DNA from: an uncultured Erysipelotrichaceae bacterium
GTDB lineage: Bacteria > Bacillota_I > Bacilli_A > RFN20 > CAG-826
NCBI GenBank assembly: GCA_902791935.1
Contig: CADAXQ010000005.1
Location: 1 to 64,000 of the forward strand
Reading direction: 5' to 3'
Length of the DNA: 64,000 bases
Under the pieces are notes generated by a model. The model did not search any database, was not told the origin of the DNA, and saw only the letters and a list, made by a program, of their open reading frames with translations. Below are positions 40,858 through 50,721 of this stretch, piece after piece. Every line of letters begins with the position of its first letter. Positions within the stretch are counted from its first letter, which is position 1. A program made the position numbers and the translations under genes.

Positions 40858-43800
40858 CACGGAATCCTCCTTTTTTCTTGATAGCGTTTCTTCAGACGCG
40901 TGAAAGAGAACTTGCCAAAGGCCAATAAGCCGATGCCAGCAAAGATGGCGAAGGTAATGCCGATAAACTGCCCCATATTCACTCCGTCGGTTGCGTTTTG
41001 ATTTGGATCGACAGGCGGATTCGGGTGGGGCACTCCTCCTACCGGTTCAAGACGGAAAATCTTAGTATCGCCCGCTTCATGATGGTAAGAGAAGTGATCA
41101 CAATCTAACGAAATATATTCCTCTGCGAATTCATCATAAACGGCATAGCGTCCTTTGAGATAGATTGTTTTATCTTCTTCGTAAGCGGAATGAAGCGCAA
41201 TATATTGTGAATTCGAATAAATGACATCGTTGTTGTTTTTGGAATATTGATGCGTATTCGATGCGTCTAGGATGTTGCGCAGTAAATTAACCGGAAGAGC
41301 GGGCGCGGCTGAATAAATGGAAGTATAGCGATGGATCGTCTTCACCCCTAATCCCGCTTCGCCGCCGTGGTTTAATCTCCCTAATTTTTCGCAAGAGTCA
41401 CTGTCTTTGATATAGATCTGCGGAGAAATGGTTCCACTCCCGCCGTGTGTGCCATAACGTTTGTTGGCTAAACCTTTCACTAGAGGATTGCTTGAGGCAT
41501 TAGAAATCTGCACTTCTAAAGAGGAACGCTTGTTGTTGATGCCGAGCTCAAATCCCGTAACGGCAAGTAAGTTTCCTTCTGGATTTGCATTCGTTGTCCC
41601 GTCACTTATTCCGGAAGCGTAAATCCAAACGGCATAAGCGTTGTCCATCTGGTTTAAATAAGATTGAATGGCATGATTGTCTTCCGCAGTGATTTCAAAA
41701 GGCGAAAGGAAGATATTCACCTTGTGCGGTTTGACAAACCCATTGGTCAATGATGATAGAGCGTATACATCATATCCTGTGCCCATCCGATTGAGGTACT
41801 CTCTTTGTTCCAAAAACAAAGCATTCAATAAAGTATAGCTGGAATTGTATTCCGTGTCGGCGGCGATGTAAGAATAAGTGGAATCGCCGACGAACACCGC
41901 GACATCGTTCGTGTAATCAATCGATTCGAAGGAATAGGAGTGATCGTAAATTCGCTTTTCAGCAGCCATGAACTGATAAATTTGATCATCGTCTAGCCAG
42001 CCGCCATACATGTCATAATGCCAATAGCCTGAACCATTGACAAAATTGTTCGCAAAATCGCGCTTGAAATTATAAATAGTCCCGTTGATGCTATGTTGTT
42101 CGCCAACGGAATCATCCCAACTAGCATCCCAATTCACCCCAGAATAACCATCAGAATTAAAGGTGCGGTTGTCTTGTTCGAGCAAATAAAGTTTGCCATA
42201 AGATTGCACGGTTTCTAAGGCCGACATGAACGTGGATGACATGCCAAGAATTCGTTCATTATAGTTAATGGGAGATGCGATGAAATCGATGTCAGGAGAA
42301 GAAAGCACCTTTTCAAGATTCCCATGGAATTTTGCTGTTCCATCATAGGAGCCAAACGTCCAAAGATATCCGTAATAGGCACCGACAACACGCGTACGAT
42401 TCGTCTTCTCTTTGCAGGTTTTGGCCCAAGTGAGCAAAGCGTTGCCAGATTCTTCGCTTAAAAAACGGTTATAATCGATTTTCCATGCTTGACTACGAAT
42501 ATCATATATCGTCACGAAGTCGCCACCATACGTACGTTCTTGCATCGAAGGAATTCGAATGGATTCAAATGTCACCGTTTCATCTTTCCACGCTTCTCGT
42601 AAAGCCGTTACCGTTTGATATTTCTCTTTTGCCCACGCTTTGAAACGCGCCAAGGCAACGGGGCTATAATCCGGAAGATAATCGCCACCCGCTCCAACGT
42701 TCATAAATTCATACGTTTGTCCGGCAGTCAATCGCAATCCAAAAATACGAGAATAATATTTTTGTCCTTTCATATGGTCAATCAATTTGCCAAGCAATTC
42801 ATTCGAAGTTTGGCGCCACTCTAAAGAAGAAAAGGAAACGTCGGTTGCGTTCGCGACATAATTGCTTCCCTTATTGGGATCCGGAATCACCCCACCCTGG
42901 GTGTCATAAGAATAAACCAGGTCATCCAAATGATTGGCTTTCCACCAATTGGGGGCGAACATGCCAAAATTCACCATCACATAGCCATTTCCTGACGCGT
43001 TTACCATGGAAATGATGGCATCATCAAATGCTTCATAATCCAAAGTGCCATCTTGACGATAAAGAATATCTTGCCCATTTTTTCCTAAGCAGCCTTGATA
43101 AGTCACATACAGTTCATATGTTGAATTAGAGATTCGATCTTCGGCATCGGTTTGGCGATACACGTTCAGGTCCGGTCGTAAATAAAGAACGGGGCTATAG
43201 GGTTTTCCGTTGATCATCAAGGTGGGAGCGCCATTATAGTTGGAAACAGAAGCAGTAAGATCCTCGTTCTCTTTTGTGCTTTCCAATACTTTAAAAGATA
43301 GGAAACGATTGTCCGCTAAATCCGCGTTGGTAAAAGAAACAACCGACGATTCCAGCCGCAAGTCGTATCGCCCTGTATCTAACAACGAAGATAAGGGGAG
43401 TTCAAAACGAACGACGATGTCTTCATTTACCGGCCAAGAAGTTTCGTCCGCATTATCAGAAATGATTTTGAGATTAGACTTCTGCACGCTTTTGGTGGAT
43501 GCGGAAGTTGCGCTTTTCACCAAACCAACGGTGAAATCAAAAATGTTTGTCAACGGTTCTTCGATTCGAAAGGTCGCTTCAAAATCGATGGTCGTTCCAG
43601 CTTCCACCGTTTTTTGCGCATGGACCGAAACCACTTCTACCTTGTTATCTACATATAAAGAGGCATCATAGAAAACCGGTCCCCATGGAGAAACAGGTGG
43701 CATCCCGTATTCTTTGCAGTTTTCCCATGTGGAATCGTCATAGTCGGGCTTTGCCCAAAGCGGAACTTCGGTTGAACCTTCTACAAAATCGCCTTCACCA

Positions 43801-46319
43801 GTAATTGAAACTTTCACATCACGAGAAGATACACACGAAAACTCCTTTCCGTTCGCCAATGTGAATTTTCCATCGAATAACAAGCCTGCATCCGAAACCA
43901 AGTTATAACATTTAAAAGCGAAAACGTTTTTCCCTTTCACCAAATAATCTTGCAAGAAATATTTCATGATATTGGCCCATGAATCGCTTCCTGCATCCCA
44001 GTTGTAATCAACGAAGATGCCGTTCACATAAAAGGCGTATTTATCATCCACCGAAAGCTGAAGAGGGGCGTAAGTAGCCACATCTTCTAATTCAAAGGTG
44101 TAACGGAAATAACGATACTGCTCTGGATTCTTAGAAGGATTTTCATTCAGCCAAACCCATTTGCCACTCCACGAGCCTTTCGAACTTGGTTGCTTTGTTT
44201 GCTCAATCAAAACCGAATTGGCGTGAAGTGTGCCTTCCCCATTCAATCCGAGAGATATGATGGCATAAGTCGCGCTAGGAGCGAAAAAGGAAGTGTCAAC
44301 AGGGTTGCTATCTACCGATAAAGGAACTTCCACCGAATAACCGGTGCGTAGTTTTTTGGCGCTGTCGTAAAAATCAATGCGAAGATAGCCGTCAGCAGAG
44401 GCATTATAGGAAAAACGAAGACGATAATAATAATTAGAAATAAAACAGTCAAGTTTACGATAAACGGCGTTTTCACCGCATGCAACCGCAATCAATTCCG
44501 CTCCTTCTTGCCCCGCAACCCACATGGCCTTGCGATCATCCTTTAAACGCCACTCGTCCACGACCCCATCGGAATCGTTATGGTCAAACGCGCTATGAAA
44601 GACAATTTTCGCATCTTCAAGTTCCGCTGCTTCTACTTTCTTAAGCCTTAAGTCATCAAACCACATTTCAGCATGGCCGCTTGTCACTTCAATATGATAG
44701 GAAACATAACGGGCAATGCTGGGAATCGCGGAACGGGTATACATCCTTGTCCAGGAAGAAACACCGGAAGAGCAGGAAGCAACATAAGTTTCTCCTTGGA
44801 GATAGAGCTTGTCCCCATATTCGTTATAAATGTTCCCGCCATCTTCGTCATAATAGGTCAAACAAAGTCTTGTCTTGACGGTCGGATCACAATTTCGTGA
44901 CGAGAAATAGCCTTCGAATTCATAGATGTCGCCAGGAGTGACCGGTATTCTAGCAGAAGAATCAAGGATGGACTTTTCAATCATGGTATCGTTTTCAAGA
45001 TACAAAGAGCGGCGGCCAGAATGAAAATAATTATCGTCGCTAGTAAGAATTGTGTCGTGACTCCTTGAACTAGAAAGGGTCCAGTTTATCGGTTTGCGAT
45101 ACGAATCAATATATTCAAAATCGGAATTGGGATCGACTTGAGCCCAAGCTTTTAGGCTAGAATCCGCATCTTTTTTTCGTTTTGCCTCGATTAAAGTAGC
45201 TTCATCGAAATAAGCGACACATTCACCGCTTGCCACAATAAAGCGACACTTCAAGTAATGCGTATCCTTGCCAGTTGTAAATGACCAAGCGACTCGTCGC
45301 CAAGCAGAATCACCATAAATATGGTAGTTCCAGGTTGGGTTGATGAATTCTGTTCCGTGGTCCGAGCCATTTCCAGTGCTTCGATAATAGTTCTTTGCGT
45401 TGCTCGCATTAAAAGAAGGAGAATACGCTACGGCGGAGCAAGCTTCGTCTTGGTATTGAATAAACATCGAATAAGAGTCGGCAAGATAATCCCCCTCCAA
45501 CCGACAATCATACGAAAATTCGTAAGTTGTATCGGGATTCACCGGAATGGCCGTTGAAGTGATGTAACTGCTTGCATTCGCATCGGGATTCACGATTTTG
45601 GCCGCATAAGAACCTTCGTGCTTTTCAGGCAGCACGTCACTTTGGCTTTCAAACGTTCCTTGCCCAGAAAAAGACCAGTTGATCGGTGTGCCTTCATATT
45701 GGCTTTCAAAGCTTAAGTTGGGCCCGATTCCTGCGGCAGACATGACTTTGACCAAAGAGATATTGTCTAAATAGACGACACCGGTGCCTTTGGAATCATC
45801 ACTGGTGTTGTTATAGAAACGGAACCCAATATAGATGCCTTGAGTGGCACTTTCGGAGACAGGAACCGTCAATAAAGCGCTGATCTTTTGCCAGCCATCC
45901 GTGACGGAGGTGACGATGGTGGAACTAAAATCCACCCAGCCTAAAGAACCCCCAGTGAAATACGTGGAAAAGGTGAGGTTATTCGCTTCCGTGACATTAA
46001 TGTAATACGTGAAGCCATAAACGGTGTTCGAGGTTAAAGGAACCGATCCGTGTTGGATGTATTGCCCACTTTGTCCAACGAGTTTTAATGCATTGCCATC
46101 CATGGCGACCGTATCTTGAATTTCTGCAGAGGGGCAACTATCTAAGTCCCAACCACTGCCGCTAGGATCCGAGAAGTCGCCATTTGAAAGCACGTTCGTG
46201 GCTGTGCTTTCGGCATGGACGGCAACCACGGGTTTGATACTCGACTCTGCCATGCCGAAAATCGTGGCAAGCAAGATGCCCCAAAGCACACGCGTATGAT
46301 TTCGCTGGATGGTGTTCAT
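40857..46319 (-). CDS. Giant membrane-anchored glycoside hydrolase, GH42-like barrel
   Basis: An 1820-residue surface enzyme. After a signal peptide (AVHAES near residue 38) come three or four CBM4/9-like jelly rolls (~45-200, 205-375, 395-560, 570-720), a rhamnosidase-type Gal-binding domain (~725-860), an immunoglobulin-like region (~880-1020) and a barrel (~1030-1500) resembling GH42 beta-galactosidases: TLMINGKPYSPVLYLRP, FARFKAW-like ARFKAWAKEKYQTVTALREA, and IDFIASPINYNER. A C-terminal helix and basic tail (~1785-1820) anchor it. Catalytic residues and substrate are not fixed. It would release sugars at the cell surface for the adjacent transporter. Confidence 0.75.
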   Translation of the reverse strand: MNTIQRNHTRVLWGILLATIFGMAESSIKPVVAVHAESTATNVLSNGDFSDPSGSGWDLDSCPSAEIQDTVAMDGNALKLVGQSGQYIQHGSVPLTSNTVYGFTYYINVTEANNLTFSTYFTGGSLGWVDFSSTIVTSVTDGWQKISALLTVPVSESATQGIYIGFRFYNNTSDDSKGTGVVYLDNISLVKVMSAAGIGPNLSFESQYEGTPINWSFSGQGTFESQSDVLPEKHEGSYAAKIVNPDANASSYITSTAIPVNPDTTYEFSYDCRLEGDYLADSYSMFIQYQDEACSAVAYSPSFNASNAKNYYRSTGNGSDHGTEFINPTWNYHIYGDSAWRRVAWSFTTGKDTHYLKCRFIVASGECVAYFDEATLIEAKRKKDADSSLKAWAQVDPNSDFEYIDSYRKPINWTLSSSRSHDTILTSDDNYFHSGRRSLYLENDTMIEKSILDSSARIPVTPGDIYEFEGYFSSRNCDPTVKTRLCLTYYDEDGGNIYNEYGDKLYLQGETYVASCSSGVSSWTRMYTRSAIPSIARYVSYHIEVTSGHAEMWFDDLRLKKVEAAELEDAKIVFHSAFDHNDSDGVVDEWRLKDDRKAMWVAGQEGAELIAVACGENAVYRKLDCFISNYYYRLRFSYNASADGYLRIDFYDSAKKLRTGYSVEVPLSVDSNPVDTSFFAPSATYAIISLGLNGEGTLHANSVLIEQTKQPSSKGSWSGKWVWLNENPSKNPEQYRYFRYTFELEDVATYAPLQLSVDDKYAFYVNGIFVDYNWDAGSDSWANIMKYFLQDYLVKGKNVFAFKCYNLVSDAGLLFDGKFTLANGKEFSCVSSRDVKVSITGEGDFVEGSTEVPLWAKPDYDDSTWENCKEYGMPPVSPWGPVFYDASLYVDNKVEVVSVHAQKTVEAGTTIDFEATFRIEEPLTNIFDFTVGLVKSATSASTKSVQKSNLKIISDNADETSWPVNEDIVVRFELPLSSLLDTGRYDLRLESSVVSFTNADLADNRFLSFKVLESTKENEDLTASVSNYNGAPTLMINGKPYSPVLYLRPDLNVYRQTDAEDRISNSTYELYVTYQGCLGKNGQDILYRQDGTLDYEAFDDAIISMVNASGNGYVMVNFGMFAPNWWKANHLDDLVYSYDTQGGVIPDPNKGSNYVANATDVSFSSLEWRQTSNELLGKLIDHMKGQKYYSRIFGLRLTAGQTYEFMNVGAGGDYLPDYSPVALARFKAWAKEKYQTVTALREAWKDETVTFESIRIPSMQERTYGGDFVTIYDIRSQAWKIDYNRFLSEESGNALLTWAKTCKEKTNRTRVVGAYYGYLWTFGSYDGTAKFHGNLEKVLSSPDIDFIASPINYNERILGMSSTFMSALETVQSYGKLYLLEQDNRTFNSDGYSGVNWDASWDDSVGEQHSINGTIYNFKRDFANNFVNGSGYWHYDMYGGWLDDDQIYQFMAAEKRIYDHSYSFESIDYTNDVAVFVGDSTYSYIAADTEYNSSYTLLNALFLEQREYLNRMGTGYDVYALSSLTNGFVKPHKVNIFLSPFEITAEDNHAIQSYLNQMDNAYAVWIYASGISDGTTNANPEGNLLAVTGFELGINNKRSSLEVQISNASSNPLVKGLANKRYGTHGGSGTISPQIYIKDSDSCEKLGRLNHGGEAGLGVKTIHRYTSIYSAAPALPVNLLRNILDASNTHQYSKNNNDVIYSNSQYIALHSAYEEDKTIYLKGRYAVYDEFAEEYISLDCDHFSYHHEAGDTKIFRLEPVGGVPHPNPPVDPNQNATDGVNMGQFIGITFAIFAGIGLLAFGKFSFTRLKKRYQEKRRIP

Positions 46320-46334
46320 AACGAGAAGAGGTCC

Positions 46335-49022
46335 TTATTTGGTCTTCTTATGTTTATGATGTCTCACAAGGAAGTAAACACCGACGCCGATGCCAATCAC
46401 GGCAACGCCGACACCGACGCCTACCCCAATCGCGACGCCAGGATTCGAACCATTATTGGTCGGTTCTTGGCGATCGCTGGAGCTTGGCGTGATATCCGTG
46501 CTATCTTCCGAGCTTGGTTCTGGTGTTACCGCATGATAAACCGCATAGATTTCGATGTTGTCTTCATATTCAAAAACCGTATCTAAGGTGACTTCTTGAC
46601 CATCACATTCCCAATGGTCGAATGCATAACCATCTTTCGCAGGAAGTGTTGGCCAAGACGTAATCACATCGCCTAGTTTTTGGCCATAGGTGATTTGGGT
46701 GTAAGACAGCACTTCACCATATTGGCTGGCTTTGATGGTCACGAAATAGTGATTGGCCTCATAGACGGCGTGGATGGTGATATCGCTGGCTTGTAATTCG
46801 TAGGATTCCCAATGAGCGCTATAGCCTTTCTTGGCCGGGATCTCTGGTTCTTCAATAGTTGTGCTTTCAACGGTGAAAGGAACGACTGCAACGACTTTCC
46901 CATCAGCTTCAAAGGTGGCGTGATACGTAATCGGGGTGAAAGTTAAAACGGCAACCGTGTCTTCATGATAGTTAAAGAGACTTTCTGAGGTGGCTTCGAC
47001 CCCATTAATCATCCATTTTGCTTCATAGCCTTCTCTGGCTTCATAGGTGGGGAATGTTCCGATGGGGTCACCATAGGCTACTTCTCTGGTTTCTACAATG
47101 GAATCTCCGATTTGGAACGATAAGTTATGCGATTCACTTTCAAAGGAGAGGATGGCAATGGAATTGCCAATCGTTTCATAGACGGAGTTTTCAGAAAGTT
47201 TCGTTCCGTTTAAGCGCCAAGTGACTAACTTGCCTTCTGGCACCGTCTCAAACGTTGGTAGGGTACCAATCTTGGATTGATAAGTAACGGTCATGTTCTT
47301 GCTTAAATCCAAAAGGTAGAATGAAGCGAAAGACGCTTCTCCTTTGGCGCTTAAATTAACCGTGAAGGAGAAATCGGTCGCTTCTGCTAATGAGAAGTCC
47401 ACCGCAAAGGAGGATGCCGTTAAGGGAGTTTCAGTGCCTTTTAAAGTAATCGAAGCGCTACTTCCTTCCTTTAAGGTGACATTGCCCACGAGTTGATATT
47501 GGCTTCCGGCAGGTAAGCGGAAGGTGGGGGTTTGATAAGACGCGGTTGCTTCTAAGGTATTCGTTAACATTAACCCATCCGTATCCGTGGAATAGGTAAG
47601 TTTTGGATCTGAAACGGAAGCACCCGTGGTATTCGAACCATAATCGAAGTAGGCGAATGACAACGTATATTCGTTGGCGGCATATTCGACAGTCGGAGTC
47701 TTATTCTCGTCCCATTTCCAGGCGGTGCTAGCATTGATGGCTTCTCCGTCGACGAGCCAAGAAGAACCATGGTATCCTGCTTTCGTAGGAAGCGTAGGTA
47801 ATGCGCCAAGCAAATCGCCATCCGCGTAGTAACGAACGTTCTTTACGAGTTCGAGTTTGGCGTTGTCGAGATAAACGGTCCCGGCGCCGGCATAGAACTT
47901 AAAGCCAACAAAGAAGCCGGATGTTTCTAGATTCGTGCCGGCATTGACTTGGAATTCCGCACTGACGGTGGTCCAATCACAATTCGCGGTGACGGATGCC
48001 GTGAAATAGTCTTTCCACGAAAGATAGCCCTCTTCTCCGGCAATAAAAGTCGAGAAATCAAGACCTGATGCGTTTTCTACTTTGATGGAGAAAGAAAGGC
48101 GATACGTGGAGTTAGAGAATAACGTATAGCCTTGCGATTGGAAGTAACTCGTTCCATCGGCATTGGTCTTGTTGTATTTCAAGGCCGAGCCTTCCACGGC
48201 GACATCGCTTTGAATGGAAATCAAATCGGAGGCGCTAGAAACGTTCCAACCATCTAGCGTATTGAAGGCGCCATCATCGTAGAAAAGATTCGGGTTCGTG
48301 ACGTCGTCCGGATACTGGAACGTTAAAGAATGGAGTTGCGAATAATGCGGCAAGGCCAACTTATCTTCCGTGTAAGAATAAACGGTGCTGGCATTGATTT
48401 GGGTTCCGTCGATGGTCCAATAGTCATAACGTTTATCCGCCGTATTTGCCGGTAAAGAAGGAACGATGGATCCGATGGCAGAGCCTTCGGTGACATCGTA
48501 TTCTTTGGCCAAAAAGAGATGACGGAATTTAAATACCCCTTGCGAAGGCGTTTTGGTGACTTGAAGGATGATTTGATCCGTGGATGCCGCGGTTGGAGTA
48601 TAGGTCACAGAGAACGTGTTATAGACATTTGGCGTGACAGATTCCGAATATAACGAAGTGGTAGTTGGACCCCAAACTTTGTTTAAGGCAATATTTAAGC
48701 CACCTCCAGTTTCTGGCATCATGACTTCGCCGGTAAAGAGATAGGTTACCCCTGCTTCTAAGGAGATTTCATTGGAATAGTAACTGCCCGTATTCGTGGT
48801 GGTTAAAGTCAAGGTGGTTCCGTCGCTACTTGCTTTTAAAGAAGAAGCGCTTTGTGCCGCCCCGTTTGGATTATACAAAACGGCATGATCTACTTCGCCG
48901 AAAGCTAGATGATGGGTGTCGCCAGTTTCTGCTTTGACGGCAAGAGGTTGATGTTCGGTTAATCCCATGGCCCCTAAGCCAAGAACCGAGATCCATAAAA
49001 TGGGTGTGAGATGTTTATTCAT
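46335..49022 (-). CDS. Surface protein with CBM and InlB-type repeats
   Basis: An 895-residue membrane-anchored surface protein. Signal peptide (AVKAET), CBM-like jelly rolls at ~35-160 and ~225-395, several InlB B-repeat-like units in the second half (YGDPIGTFPTYEAREGYEAK, LPAKDGYAFDHWECDGQEV), a Pro/Ser/Thr spacer and a C-terminal helix with basic tail (YFLVRHHKHKKTK). The start at 49022 has AAGGAGG 6 nt upstream and overlaps the ATPase gene by 8 bp; the longer frame from 49130 is rejected. Probably a glycan-binding partner of the hydrolase encoded next. Confidence 0.75.
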   Translation of the reverse strand: MNKHLTPILWISVLGLGAMGLTEHQPLAVKAETGDTHHLAFGEVDHAVLYNPNGAAQSASSLKASSDGTTLTLTTTNTGSYYSNEISLEAGVTYLFTGEVMMPETGGGLNIALNKVWGPTTTSLYSESVTPNVYNTFSVTYTPTAASTDQIILQVTKTPSQGVFKFRHLFLAKEYDVTEGSAIGSIVPSLPANTADKRYDYWTIDGTQINASTVYSYTEDKLALPHYSQLHSLTFQYPDDVTNPNLFYDDGAFNTLDGWNVSSASDLISIQSDVAVEGSALKYNKTNADGTSYFQSQGYTLFSNSTYRLSFSIKVENASGLDFSTFIAGEEGYLSWKDYFTASVTANCDWTTVSAEFQVNAGTNLETSGFFVGFKFYAGAGTVYLDNAKLELVKNVRYYADGDLLGALPTLPTKAGYHGSSWLVDGEAINASTAWKWDENKTPTVEYAANEYTLSFAYFDYGSNTTGASVSDPKLTYSTDTDGLMLTNTLEATASYQTPTFRLPAGSQYQLVGNVTLKEGSSASITLKGTETPLTASSFAVDFSLAEATDFSFTVNLSAKGEASFASFYLLDLSKNMTVTYQSKIGTLPTFETVPEGKLVTWRLNGTKLSENSVYETIGNSIAILSFESESHNLSFQIGDSIVETREVAYGDPIGTFPTYEAREGYEAKWMINGVEATSESLFNYHEDTVAVLTFTPITYHATFEADGKVVAVVPFTVESTTIEEPEIPAKKGYSAHWESYELQASDITIHAVYEANHYFVTIKASQYGEVLSYTQITYGQKLGDVITSWPTLPAKDGYAFDHWECDGQEVTLDTVFEYEDNIEIYAVYHAVTPEPSSEDSTDITPSSSDRQEPTNNGSNPGVAIGVGVGVGVAVIGIGVGVYFLVRHHKHKKTK

Positions 49023-50565
49023 TGCTAACCTCCTTAGCATTGATTCTGACTTCATCCGCGCTTTCTTTCTCAAAGAAATAAAGTTTATTTTGATCGAACC
49101 GAAGAGAAAGGGGAGCGCCGCTTTCGGCATCGATCTTCTTTTCTGTTTTCAAGACGAACGGTTGACTGCCTAATAAGCCATAAACGTTATATTCCGATCC
49201 TAAGAGTTCAAAATAATCCAGTTTGGCAGAGAAGGGATTTGAGAGATCGGTCATCGGTCCGTCCGCTCCAAGATGAATATGTTCTGGGCGTACTCCTAAC
49301 GTGATGGTCTTTCCTTGATAAGAATGAAGTAATTTCTGATTGGCTTCGTTCAATTCCAAAGCCGTTTCTGGTGCGGAAGCAAAGATAAATTTCCCATCGC
49401 GATAAATTCCTTCAAAGAAATTCATTGCTGGAGAGCCGATGAAAGAAGCGACAAAGCGATTGGCGGGGTCGTTATAGAGTTCTTCTGGAGTTCCGGTTTG
49501 TTGAATTTTTCCGTCCTTCATACAGACGATTCGATCCGCCATCGTCATTGCTTCTGTTTGATCGTGCGTGACATAAATCGTTGTCGCCCCAACTTGTTTA
49601 TGAATTTTGATGATTTCACCGCGCGTTTGGACTCTTAACTTGGCATCTAAGTTAGAAAGAGGCTCATCCATCAAGAAGACCTTGGGTTGTCTTACGATAG
49701 CTCTTCCTAATGCCACACGTTGTCGTTGACCACCCGACAATGCGCTAGGCAGGCGGAAAAGATAACGAGTCAAATCAATCGAAGAAGCAACGCGGTTGAT
49801 CCTTATATCCATCTCTTCTTGACTTAAATGTCGAAATTCAGTTAAAGGAACTTCATTATGCTCAAGATAATCAATCCGCAATTTCGCCTCTTGGATTTGA
49901 ATACGTTTTTGTTCAATCAATTCTTGCCCGCGCGTTTGCACTTCTTCCTCTTGGTGGCGGTTCATCTTTCTTTCTGCGTAGGCGATGTCTTTGGCTAAAG
50001 ATTCGATGTCTTTCTTTAATCTTTTGATTTCATCGTGATCGATGCCAACCACAGGCTGATATAAAGATTGGATTTGATCTTCGATGGCAAACAGACGGCG
50101 ATAAAGTTCTGTGTACTGCGTTAATAAGGTGTGTGAGTTTTGATTCTTTGTGAACAAAGAAACGACTTTCTTGATTTCTTTTCGAATCGGTTTTTCTTGT
50201 TCTTTTAGAGAAGAGATTTCGGCTGATTCTTGGTAAATGGGGCAAGACAGCTTCCTTAATTCCAATGCAAATTTTAAATTCTCATAAACCGTCATGTGGG
50301 GATAGAGCGCATAGTTTTGGAATACCATCGCGATATTCCGGTCCTTTGGCTCAACGTTGTTCATATAAACCCCGTCGATATAAAAACGACCGCTGCTGAT
50401 GGGTTCAAAACCCGCAATCATTCTTAACGTGGTGGACTTCCCACAACCAGAAGGGCCAACGAAAACGATAAACTCTTTATCCTTCACTTCGAGGTTGAAG
50501 TCATAAACGGCTTGGACGTGATTGGGATAAATCTTGTCGATATGCTGTAACGATAAGGTCGCCAT
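49015..50565 (-). CDS. Sugar ABC transporter ATPase with large helical insertion
   Basis: A 516-residue MsmX/UgpC-type ATPase. Walker A GPSGCGKST (37-45), Q-loop VFQNYALYPHMTV, signature LSGGQRQRVALGR from 276, Walker B VFLMDEPLSNLDAKLR, and a C-terminal OB-type regulatory domain (GVRPEHIHLG). Relatives are ~370 residues; here ~140 residues (~107-247), mostly charged coiled coil, are inserted in the helical subdomain that faces the permeases. First gene of the operon. It may also serve the transporter at 57708-60747, which has no ATPase gene of its own. Confidence 0.92.
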   Translation of the reverse strand: MATLSLQHIDKIYPNHVQAVYDFNLEVKDKEFIVFVGPSGCGKSTTLRMIAGFEPISSGRFYIDGVYMNNVEPKDRNIAMVFQNYALYPHMTVYENLKFALELRKLSCPIYQESAEISSLKEQEKPIRKEIKKVVSLFTKNQNSHTLLTQYTELYRRLFAIEDQIQSLYQPVVGIDHDEIKRLKKDIESLAKDIAYAERKMNRHQEEEVQTRGQELIEQKRIQIQEAKLRIDYLEHNEVPLTEFRHLSQEEMDIRINRVASSIDLTRYLFRLPSALSGGQRQRVALGRAIVRQPKVFLMDEPLSNLDAKLRVQTRGEIIKIHKQVGATTIYVTHDQTEAMTMADRIVCMKDGKIQQTGTPEELYNDPANRFVASFIGSPAMNFFEGIYRDGKFIFASAPETALELNEANQKLLHSYQGKTITLGVRPEHIHLGADGPMTDLSNPFSAKLDYFELLGSEYNVYGLLGSQPFVLKTEKKIDAESGAPLSLRFDQNKLYFFEKESADEVRINAKEVSNE

Positions 50566-50651
50566 GGTGATAGCCCTTTCTAAATTGATACCTTCCGCTG
50601 TAAGAAGAAGGGATTCCGCCTTTTTCTTAGAAAAAACGCATGCTTTAACTA

Positions 50652-50698
50652 AAGTTTATCAAGTTGAGTAGATATGAAAATAGAATAGAGATAAACTT
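50652..50698. promoter_or_regulatory. Inverted operator between AraC gene and sugar operon
   Basis: AAGTTTATC (50652-50660) and GATAAACTT (50690-50698) are perfect 9-bp inverted arms with a 29-bp gap in the divergent intergenic region. TAAAAT at 50707-50712 may be the -10 box of the AraC gene and would give a nearly leaderless mRNA, fitting the absence of a ribosome site before its ATG. AraC binding here is inferred. Confidence 0.55.
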
Positions 50699-50721
50699 AA
50701 TTGTCTTAAAATGACATTTTT

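Noticed and set aside
46438-46452. GGATTCGAACC, resembling the T-loop of a tRNA on the minus strand
   Set aside because: It lies in the coding frame of the InlB-repeat surface protein (NGSNPGVAIGV) and no acceptor or anticodon stem surrounds it.
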